From an uncultured Atopobiaceae bacterium (lineage in GTDB: Bacteria; Actinomycetota; Coriobacteriia; Coriobacteriales; Atopobiaceae), in assembly GCA_944322145.1 (NCBI GenBank), contig CALUNW010000007.1, forward strand, positions 62,001 through 126,000: DNA of 64,000 nt. Reading direction: 5' to 3'. The translations under genes were made by a program, and so were the position numbers. Within the stretch, counting starts at the first letter, position 1; every line of letters begins with the position of its first letter. Positions 24,740-31,638 of the stretch are shown piece by piece. The notes beneath the pieces are model-generated. The model was not told the DNA's origin and searched no databases. It saw only the letters and a program-made list of their open reading frames with translations.

Positions 24740-25414
24740 ATGCACCATAAGAACATCCTGCTCGTTTCTGCCACCACGCGGCTGCACGATTGCATGCGCG
24801 AGCTCTCGCACGCGATCGACGTCTCCATCGCTCTGGCGACCGAGGAGACCTTCTCGCAGGCCGTATCGTCCGGCCACGAGTTTGACCTCGTGATCTTGGA
24901 CGGCGAGGGAATGAGCCAGGACATCCTGAACGCCGTCGACTCCTTCGTCCAGGAGAACGGCTTCATCCCGATGCTGCTCGTCCAGGACCCGGACAAGCTC
25001 GCCACGCTGCGCATGCCCACCCAGGGCAAGAACGACTTCATCCTCTCCACCGCCGCCTCCGCCGAGTTTGAGCTGCGCTGCACGCTGCTGCTCTGGCCGG
25101 GCGAGGAGAGCGCGCCCGCGGATCTCGTGACCGTGGACAACATGACCATCAACCTGGCAACCTACCAGGTCTACATCGACGACAAGCCCGTCGACCTCAC
25201 GCTGATGGAGTACTCGCTGCTGTCCTTCCTGGCCACGCACCCGAGCCGCGCCTACTCGCGCGAGACCCTCCTGCACCGCGTCTGGGGCTTCGAGTACTGC
25301 GGCGGCACGCGCACCGTCGACGTCCACATCCGCCGCGTCCGCTCCAAGGTGGGCCCGCAGGTGGCCAGCCACATCGTGACCATCCGCGGCGTGGGCTACC
25401 TCTTCCGCATCTAG
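24740..25414 (+). CDS. Atypical OmpR-family (GlnR-like) response regulator
   Basis: 224 residues, ATG after GGGAGGAAAAAGG. The C-terminal winged helix is clear: LMEYSLLSFLATHPSRAYSR, HRVWGFEYCGGTRTVDVHIR and HIVTIRGVGYLFRI. The receiver-like N-terminus begins ILLVSATTR where typical receivers have two acidic residues. It retains a single Asp in LVILDGEG and lacks the usual Lys, so phosphorylation is doubtful. Actinobacterial GlnR has the same features, including VWGYDYFGGTRTVDVH-type wording, and controls nitrogen genes without a kinase. No kinase is adjacent. Its place beside the amino-acid transporter and GS-like gene supports a nitrogen role, which is inference. Confidence 0.8.
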   Translation: MHHKNILLVSATTRLHDCMRELSHAIDVSIALATEETFSQAVSSGHEFDLVILDGEGMSQDILNAVDSFVQENGFIPMLLVQDPDKLATLRMPTQGKNDFILSTAASAEFELRCTLLLWPGEESAPADLVTVDNMTINLATYQVYIDDKPVDLTLMEYSLLSFLATHPSRAYSRETLLHRVWGFEYCGGTRTVDVHIRRVRSKVGPQVASHIVTIRGVGYLFRI

Positions 25415-25446
25415 CGAGAAGGACCGCGGGCCCGCGCTCTTCTCGC
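25414..25446. terminator. GCGAGAAG hairpin after the GlnR-like gene
   Basis: GCGAGAAG (25414-25421) pairs with CTTCTCGC (25439-25446) with an inner CGCGGGCCCGCG stem. No T tract follows. It uses two inverted copies of the GAGAAG oligomer common in this genome. Confidence 0.55.
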
Positions 25447-25483
25447 CGTTGGCTCGAGCGTGTTTTAAGGAAACGGAAAGCAT

Positions 25484-25521
25484 CGTGCCGGGGAGGTGTC
25501 GTTCCCCGGCACGTCGTTTTT
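25484..25521 (+). terminator. Rho-independent terminator
   Basis: An 11-bp perfect stem (25484-25494 with 25503-25513), eight-base loop, then TCGTTTTTA. It either terminates the regulator transcript or acts as an attenuator in the htrA leader. Confidence 0.75.
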
Positions 25522-25610
25522 ATCGGCCTGAAGGGGGTACATTCCATCGTGGCCCCAAGATGAGCCGCGCCCCTCGCAGAAGGGCGCCCTTGTACGAGAG
25601 AGGGAACATC

Positions 25611-27005
25611 ATGAGCGACTATCCGTTTGGCGCGCACAGCAGCTCCGACCAGAACCCGCAGGGCGCGGGCGAGCAGCCCACCACGAGGCGCCCGCCCATC
25701 CCCGGCGCCGACCTTGCCGGCGACGCCCCGCATGCCGAGAAGAGCGACGAGCCCGGCCTCGCACCCCAGGACCCGGGCGACCCTCAGGGCGCGTCCCCCA
25801 GAAAGCCCCGCCCGGTGCTGAGGGCCGTCATCGCCGGCCTGCTCGGCGGCGTGATCGGCGCGGGTGCACTCACCGGCGCGCTCTACGCGGGCGGCGTGAT
25901 CGGCAACACCACCGTCGTCACCGGCGGCAGCTCGGGCCAGCAGGTCACCATCGACCCGGCCGACGAGGATCTCACCGTGGCCAACGCGGTGGCCGCCAAG
26001 GCGCTGCCCTCCGTGGTCACCGTCTACAGCACCACGGCGCAGGGCGAGGGCATGGGCTCGGGCGTCATCTATGACACCAACGGCAACATCATCACCAACA
26101 ACCACGTCATCGAGGGCGCCGAGTCGATCTCGGTCACCCTCGACGGCAAGAGCTACGAGGCCACGCTCGTGGGCACCGACGCCTCGAGCGACGTGGCGGT
26201 GATCCACGCCGACTTCGGCGACGCCGAGGTCACGCCCATCGAGGTGGGCAGCTCCGCCGACCTGCAGGTAGGCGACTGGGTGATGAGCGTGGGCAGCCCC
26301 TTCGGCCTCGAGAACTCGGTCTCGCAGGGTATCGTCTCGGCCCTCTCGCGCAACACGCTGCTCGAGAGCTCGTCGGGCAACACGCTCTACACCAACCTCA
26401 TCCAGACCGACGCCACGATCAACCCCGGCAACTCCGGCGGCGCGCTCGTGAACGACGAGGGCCAGCTCGTGGGCATCTGCACGCTCTACTCCTCCGACAC
26501 GGAGAGCTTCGCGGGCATCGGCTACGCCATCCCGAGCGACTACGCCACCGAGATCGCCGACAAGATCATCGCGGGCGAGGACGTCACCCACGCCTACATC
26601 GGCCTCACGATGCAGACCGTGAACGCCCAGAACTCCTTCCGCAACAACCTCTCCGTCGACCAGGGCGCCTATGTCGTCGAGGTCGCCGAGGGCGGCCCGG
26701 CGGCCGCGGCGGGCATCCAGGTGGGCGACGTCATCACCAAGATCGGCGACACCGACGTCACCTCCGCGGACACCGCGATCCTGGCGGTGCGCTCCCACAG
26801 CGAGGGCGAGACCGTGCCGGTGACCGTCATGCGCGGCAGCGAGGAGATGACCTTCGACGTGACGCTGGGCTCCGACGAGGCGCTCCAGGAGCAGCAGGAG
26901 CAGCAGAACCAGACCGTCAACGTCAACGGCCAGGACGTCTCGCTCGAGGACCTCATCGACCTCTACGAGCAGTACCAGCAGATGAACCCCTTCGGCGGCC
27001 GCTAG
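25611..27005 (+). CDS. HtrA/DegP-like S1C serine protease with PDZ domain
   Basis: 464 residues, ATG after AGAGAGGGAAC. A ~70-residue Pro-rich cytoplasmic N-terminus precedes one membrane helix (VIAGLLGGVIGAGALTGALY). The trypsin-like domain has the triad His in ITNNHVIEG, Asp in SSDVAVI and Ser in NPGNSGGAL. A single PDZ domain (AYVVEVAEGGPAAAAGIQVG) and a Gln-rich coiled tail complete it. Such proteases degrade or chaperone misfolded proteins outside the membrane. Actinobacterial HtrA proteins share this anchored layout. It stands alone between terminators. Confidence 0.95.
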   Translation: MSDYPFGAHSSSDQNPQGAGEQPTTRRPPIPGADLAGDAPHAEKSDEPGLAPQDPGDPQGASPRKPRPVLRAVIAGLLGGVIGAGALTGALYAGGVIGNTTVVTGGSSGQQVTIDPADEDLTVANAVAAKALPSVVTVYSTTAQGEGMGSGVIYDTNGNIITNNHVIEGAESISVTLDGKSYEATLVGTDASSDVAVIHADFGDAEVTPIEVGSSADLQVGDWVMSVGSPFGLENSVSQGIVSALSRNTLLESSSGNTLYTNLIQTDATINPGNSGGALVNDEGQLVGICTLYSSDTESFAGIGYAIPSDYATEIADKIIAGEDVTHAYIGLTMQTVNAQNSFRNNLSVDQGAYVVEVAEGGPAAAAGIQVGDVITKIGDTDVTSADTAILAVRSHSEGETVPVTVMRGSEEMTFDVTLGSDEALQEQQEQQNQTVNVNGQDVSLEDLIDLYEQYQQMNPFGGR

Positions 27006-27030
27006 CTTAGGATAGGAAGAACGGCGACTC

Positions 27031-27073
27031 GGGCCCCGCGACGTCTCGGACGGCGTCGCGGGGCCCTTCTCGT
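27031..27073 (+). terminator. Rho-independent terminator after htrA
   Basis: A 13-bp perfect GC stem (27031-27043 with 27054-27066), ten-base loop, then TTCTCGT. Confidence 0.75.
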
Positions 27074-27100
27074 GAGGGGCCCCTGCGTCCCTTCTTCGCC

Positions 27101-27164
27101 GAGTAAGAGTTTCTTGCCGTTTTGACCTCCAAAACGGCTGCAATACGGCAAGAAACTCTTACTC
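27101..27164. repeat. Inverted repeat, family 2 copy 1
   Basis: A perfect 20-bp stem (27101-27120 with 27145-27164) starting GAGTAAGAGTTTCTTGCC. The 24-base loop allows an alternative CCGTTTTG/CAAAACGG hairpin. The outer sequence GCCGAGTAAGAG is shared with the copy at 31491. Confidence 0.75.
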
Positions 27165-27265
27165 GACGCGGGGCAGGATCGCCGGGAGGCGAGGCAGCGA
27201 ACTTCTCGGCAGTTTCTGTCCGGTCGGACGGGTACCCTAGTGAGGACGAGAAGAACGGGGGAGTC

Positions 27266-28657
27266 ATGGCAGAGATCAGGTGCCCGCACTGCGGCGAGGT
27301 CTTCCAGGTCGACGAGACGGAGTACGCGCAGATCGTGCGCCAGGTGCGCGACGCGGAGTTCCAGAGGGAGCTCTCCGCCCGCGAGCAGCTGGCCGAGCGC
27401 GAGCGCTCGAGCGCCGTGGACGCCGCGGTGGCGCGCGAGCGCCAGGACGCCGAGCGTCGAATGGCGCAGAAGGACGGCGAGCTCGCACGCCTGCACGCAG
27501 AGCTCGAGCGCGGCCAAGACGCCCTCAAGCTCGCCCGGGCCTCTGCCGAGAAGGACCTCGCGGAGCGGCTCGCCGACTCCCGGCAGCGCATCTCCGCGCT
27601 CGAGGCGCAGCTCGAGGCGCGTGAGTCGGCGTTTGCCGCGGAGAAGTCGCTCGCCGTCGCCGAGGCCACCGGCGAGCAGGGCCGCAAGATCGCCGAGCTC
27701 GAGGGCCAGGTGAACGCCGCCCGCCTGGAGCGCGAGCAGGTCGAGGCGTCGCTGCGCCAGCAGCTCACCGAGCAGGCCGCGCACAAGGACCAGACCATCC
27801 GCGACCGCGAGGACGAGATCGAGCGCCTGCGCAACCAGCGCTCGCGCCTCACGACCAAGCTCATCGGCGAGACGCTCGAGCAGCACTGCGAGATGGAGTT
27901 CAACCGCTGGCGCGCCACGGGCTTCCGCAACGCGGAGTTTCACAAGGACAACGAGGTCGTGGACGGCTCCAAGGGCGACTACATCTTTCGCGAGACGGAC
28001 GCCGGAGGCGTCGAGGTGGTTTCGATCATGTTCGAGATGAAGAGCGAGGAGGACGGATCGGCAGCGCGCAGCCGCCACAGAAACGCCGACTTCTTCAAGA
28101 AGCTGGACCAGGACCGGCGCAACAAGGGCTGCGAGTACGCGGTGCTCGTCTCGCTGCTCGAGCCCGAGAGCGAGCTCTACAACGCCGGCATCGTCGACGT
28201 CTCCTACGAGTACGAGAAGATGTACGTCATTCGCCCGCAGTTCTTCATTCCCATGATCACGCTGCTGCGCAACGCCGCCGAGAACGCCCACAGCTACCGG
28301 CGCGAGCTCGCGGACATCCGGCAGCAGAACATCGACGTCACCAACTTCGAGAACGCGCTCGAGGACTTCAAGGACAAGTTCGGGAAGAACTACGAGACGG
28401 CGCGCCGCAAGTTCCAGGCCGCCATCGACGAGATCGACCGGACCATCCAGCACCTCCAGAAGGTCAAGGACAACCTCACCTCGTCGGAAAACCAGCTGCG
28501 CCTGGCCAACAAGAAGGCCGACGAGCTCACCATCCGCAAGCTCACGTGGAAGAACCCCACCATGCGCGAGAAGTTCGCGGAGGCGCGCGCGGCTGCGGAG
28601 GAGGCCCAGGCGGCAGGCGAGAAGGACGAGGGCGTCGAACCCGACGCGGTGGAGTAG
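27266..28657 (+). CDS. DUF2130-domain coiled-coil protein
   Basis: 463 residues. An N-terminal zinc-ribbon-like start (RCPHCGEVFQVDETEY, one CxxC only) leads into a long heptad-rich coiled coil to about residue 195. The conserved DUF2130 domain follows: GETLEQHCEMEFNRWR, VDGSKGDYIFRE, IMFEMKSEEDG, HRNADFFKKLDQDRRNKGCE and YAVLVSLLEPES. The E-x-K and D spacing resembles a PD-(D/E)XK nuclease core, so DNA cleavage is possible, but the family's function is not known to me. The tail (ENALEDFKDKFGKNYETARR) is again helical. It is convergent with dxs, ten bases apart. Confidence 0.88.
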   Translation: MAEIRCPHCGEVFQVDETEYAQIVRQVRDAEFQRELSAREQLAERERSSAVDAAVARERQDAERRMAQKDGELARLHAELERGQDALKLARASAEKDLAERLADSRQRISALEAQLEARESAFAAEKSLAVAEATGEQGRKIAELEGQVNAARLEREQVEASLRQQLTEQAAHKDQTIRDREDEIERLRNQRSRLTTKLIGETLEQHCEMEFNRWRATGFRNAEFHKDNEVVDGSKGDYIFRETDAGGVEVVSIMFEMKSEEDGSAARSRHRNADFFKKLDQDRRNKGCEYAVLVSLLEPESELYNAGIVDVSYEYEKMYVIRPQFFIPMITLLRNAAENAHSYRRELADIRQQNIDVTNFENALEDFKDKFGKNYETARRKFQAAIDEIDRTIQHLQKVKDNLTSSENQLRLANKKADELTIRKLTWKNPTMREKFAEARAAAEEAQAAGEKDEGVEPDAVE

Positions 28658-28667
28658 GGGCGGTCTC

Positions 28668-30431
28668 CTACGCGCCGAGCAGGGCCAGCACGTCGGAGGT
28701 GACGCCCCCCACGGTCATGCCGCAGCTCGCGAGCAGGTCGTCGGGTTGGTAGCGGTCCACGAAGGCGCGCGGCAGGCCGTAGCAGCGCACGCGCACGTCG
28801 TCACAGGCGAGGGTCCGGGCCACGCGCTCGCCGAAGCCGCCCTCGAGGATGCCGTCCTCGAGCGTGACCAGCACGCGATGACCCGCGGACAGCCTGTCGA
28901 GCAGGCTCTCGTCGGCGGTCGTGGCCAGACGCGGGTTCACGAGGGTCGCGCGCACCCCGTGCTCGGCCAGGGCGTCCGCGATCTTCTCGCCCAGCGGAAG
29001 GAGGTCGCCCAGGGCGAGAAGCGCCACGTCGCGGCCCTGTCGCACGACCTCCCAGCCGCGCGCGTAGCCGCTCTCTGGACGCTCGAAGTCGGGGCGAGAC
29101 ACCACGTCCGCAACCGGCACGCGGATGGCGACGGGCCCGTCCTCGTAGTCAAGCGCCCAGGAGAGCATGTCGAGGTACTCCTCGCGGCAGGTGGGGGCGA
29201 GGTAGGTCAGGCCCGGCATGGCGCCGAGCATGGGGATGTCGAAGAAGCCGAGGTGCGTGGCGTCGGTCGTGCCATAGGCTGACGCGCCGAAGACCAGGAT
29301 GGTCGCGGGGGCGACGTCGGCGTTGAGGCACAGGTCGTGCCAGAGCTCGTCGTAGGCCCGCTGCAGGAAGGTGGCGTAGACGCCGAGCACGGGATGGGCA
29401 CCGGCGCGCGCGAGGCCCGTCACGTAGGTGACGGCGTGCTCCTCGGCGATGCCCACGTCGACGAAGTGGCTGCCGGCGCGCTCGCGCATCTCGGGGGTGA
29501 AGCCCATGATGTAGGGCGTCGCCGCGCTCACGGCGACCAGGCGCGGGTCGTCGGCCATGCGCCCCAGGAGGAACTCGCCGGTGATGCGCGCGTAGTCGAC
29601 GCTCGCTCCGGGCACGGCGGGAAGCCCGCTCGCCACGTCGAAGGGCGTTGCGTGGTGCCAGGACTCCGGGTCCGCGAGGGCGGGGGCATAGCCGCGCCCC
29701 TTCTGCGTGTGAACGTGCAGGACCACGGGGTGGTCGCACCCGCGCAGCTCGGCGAGGGCCGTTTCGAGCGCGGCGACGTCGTGGCCGCGCTCGAGGTAGC
29801 GGTAGTCGAAGCCGAGCGCGCGGAAGACGTTGCGCTCGGCGCGCCCGCCCGTCTCGCGCAGCTCGGCGAGGTTGCGATAGATGCCGCCGTGGTTGGGGGC
29901 GATGGACCACTCGTTGTCGTTGACCACGATGATGATCCCGCTGCCGAGCGCCGCGGCGTTGTCGAGCCCCTCGAAGGCCAGCCCGCCGGAGAGCGAGCCG
30001 TCGCCGATGACCGCGACCACGTCGTGGCTCTCGCCCGCGAGGTCGCGCGCGGTGACGAGGCCGCAGGCCAGGCTCACCGAGGTGGAGGTGTGGCCCATCG
30101 CGAACAGGTCGTGCTCGGACTCCGCGGGGTTTGCAAAGCCGGAGACGTCCTCGTAGCGCGCGGGGTCGAGAAACGCCTGCGCGCGCCCGGTGAGCATCTT
30201 GTGCGCGTAGGTCTGGTGCGAGACGTCGAAGACGATCTTGTCGCGCGGCGTCGTAAAGACGCGGTGCAGCGCGACGGCGAGCTCGACGACGGCGAGGTTG
30301 GAGCCCATGTGACCGCCGACGGCCGCGGAGCTCTCGATGATGGCGCAGCGAATCTCCTCGCAGAGCGCCGGCAGGGCGGAGGAGGGGAGAGCGCGGACGT
30401 CTTCGGGCGAGCTGATGTGCTCGAGATACAT
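28668..30431 (-). CDS. dxs: 1-deoxy-D-xylulose-5-phosphate synthase
   Basis: 587 residues. The start at 30431 (MYLEHISS) follows AGGAGGGCAC; the open frame extends further upstream without a ribosome site. TPP-binding signatures are present: GDGSLSGGLAFEGLDNAA, VNDNEWSIAPNHGG, DVSHQTYAHKMLTGR, and the catalytic Glu in VGIAEEHAVT. The three-domain order (TPP, pyrimidine, C-terminal transketolase) is intact. It condenses pyruvate and glyceraldehyde 3-phosphate to start the MEP isoprenoid pathway and supply thiamine and pyridoxal precursors. It is slightly shorter than the usual ~620 residues, and some motif wording departs from E. coli. It is divergent from degV. Confidence 0.92.
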   Translation of the reverse strand: MYLEHISSPEDVRALPSSALPALCEEIRCAIIESSAAVGGHMGSNLAVVELAVALHRVFTTPRDKIVFDVSHQTYAHKMLTGRAQAFLDPARYEDVSGFANPAESEHDLFAMGHTSTSVSLACGLVTARDLAGESHDVVAVIGDGSLSGGLAFEGLDNAAALGSGIIIVVNDNEWSIAPNHGGIYRNLAELRETGGRAERNVFRALGFDYRYLERGHDVAALETALAELRGCDHPVVLHVHTQKGRGYAPALADPESWHHATPFDVASGLPAVPGASVDYARITGEFLLGRMADDPRLVAVSAATPYIMGFTPEMRERAGSHFVDVGIAEEHAVTYVTGLARAGAHPVLGVYATFLQRAYDELWHDLCLNADVAPATILVFGASAYGTTDATHLGFFDIPMLGAMPGLTYLAPTCREEYLDMLSWALDYEDGPVAIRVPVADVVSRPDFERPESGYARGWEVVRQGRDVALLALGDLLPLGEKIADALAEHGVRATLVNPRLATTADESLLDRLSAGHRVLVTLEDGILEGGFGERVARTLACDDVRVRCYGLPRAFVDRYQPDDLLASCGMTVGGVTSDVLALLGA

Positions 30432-30518
30432 GTGCCCTCCTCTTCTAAACCCGACATTGACTGCAACGATATAGCTTCTCACATTTGCCTCGTGGAGTTG
30501 TGTCGCGTCTGCGAAAAG

Positions 30519-30542
30519 GGAACGAATGATACGAATCGTTCC
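30519..30542. promoter_or_regulatory. Candidate operator in the dxs-degV divergent region
   Basis: GGAACGA (30519-30525) and TCGTTCC (30536-30542) form a dyad that also contains two direct ACGAAT copies. It lies 60 bases before the degV start and 88 before that of dxs. Confidence 0.35.
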
Positions 30543-30601
30543 TCTGGTGCGGACCTGATAAACTATGCATACATATGTCTCTCTGTCGTCTGGGGGAAAC
30601 C

Positions 30602-31453
30602 ATGGCAAAGATCGTCATCACCGCCGAGACCGGCTGCGACATCCCCGCCGCCGAGGCCGACGAACGGGGAATCGAGCTCGTGCCCATGCACGTCTCCTTG
30701 GGCGACAAGACCATCGACGATGGCGCCATCTCGCCCGCCGAGATGCTCGAGCAGTGCCGTCAGCTCGGCGTGCTGCCCAAGACCAGCGGCTGCACCCCGC
30801 ATGACTTCCAGCTTGCCTTCGACCGCATCCATGCCGCGGACCCCGCGGCGCAGATCCTGCACCTGGCCTACTCCGCCGCCACCACCTGCTCGCTCGAGTC
30901 CGCCGTCGCGGCGGCCGAGGGGCGCGACTACGTGACCGCCATCGACACCCGCCACGTGACCATCGGCCAGGGCCTCGTGGTGCGCGAGACGCGCCGCTGG
31001 GTCGAGGAGCACCCGGAGGCCTCCGTCGACGATGCGCGCGCCTTCGCCGAGGACTTCGCGTCGCGCGTGCGGATGGCGTTTCTCCCCGGCGACCTCGGCT
31101 ACCTGCGCGCAGGAGGCCGCCTCTCCAACGTGGCGTTCCTCGGCGCCACGCTGCTCAAGATCAAGCCCGTCGTCGAGCTTCTCGACGGCAAGCTCGTCGC
31201 CACCAAGAAGCTGCGCGGCTCCATGACGTCCGCTGCGGTCGCGCTGATCGACTACCTCGTCCTGCGCGAGGAGTTCGACCCGGCGCGCGTCGTGTTCGTG
31301 AAGAGCCCGGGCCTGCCCGAGCAGGTCCAGCGCGTGGCGACCGACCACGCCCGCGAGCTTGGCTTCCGCGAGGTCGAGTGGTACGACACCGGCGACGTCA
31401 TCACCTCGCACTGCGGCCCGGGCGCCCTCGGCGTGGCCTTTGCGGTCAAGTAG
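30602..31453 (+). CDS. DegV-family fatty-acid-binding protein
   Basis: 283 residues, ATG after CTGGGGGAAACC. The N-terminal DegV domain reads KIVITAETGCDIPAAEADER, then VPMHVSLGDKTIDDG and KTSGCTPHDFQLAFDRI. The second domain has AFLPGDLGYLRAGGRLSN, LLKIKPVVELLDGKL and a C-terminal HCGPGALGVAF. These match the family that binds a single fatty acid (FakB in Firmicutes), handing it to the FakA kinase for phospholipid synthesis. No fakA-like gene is in the window (DhaL at 42.6 kb is a different branch). Monocistronic. Confidence 0.93.
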   Translation: MAKIVITAETGCDIPAAEADERGIELVPMHVSLGDKTIDDGAISPAEMLEQCRQLGVLPKTSGCTPHDFQLAFDRIHAADPAAQILHLAYSAATTCSLESAVAAAEGRDYVTAIDTRHVTIGQGLVVRETRRWVEEHPEASVDDARAFAEDFASRVRMAFLPGDLGYLRAGGRLSNVAFLGATLLKIKPVVELLDGKLVATKKLRGSMTSAAVALIDYLVLREEFDPARVVFVKSPGLPEQVQRVATDHARELGFREVEWYDTGDVITSHCGPGALGVAFAVK

Positions 31454-31490
31454 GCGCGTCCTTCTCGCCTGCGCGGTCTGACCCTTCGTC

Positions 31491-31560
31491 GCCGAGTAAG
31501 AGAAATATGCGAGAAGTACGCGGATTTGGGGCCCGTTCTTGCACATTTCTCTTACTCGGC
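31491..31560. repeat. Inverted repeat, family 2 copy 2
   Basis: A 20-bp stem with one mismatch (31491-31510 with 31541-31560) beginning GCCGAGTAAGAGAAAT. It shares its outer 12 bases with the repeat at 27101 but has a different inner stem and loop. Confidence 0.75.
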
Positions 31561-31638
31561 GCCGTTGCTGACGACGCGCGTGCCTCGTCCGCACGGGTAC
31601 AATGACGTCCGGACGAACGATTGGGAGGGGCCACCTGC

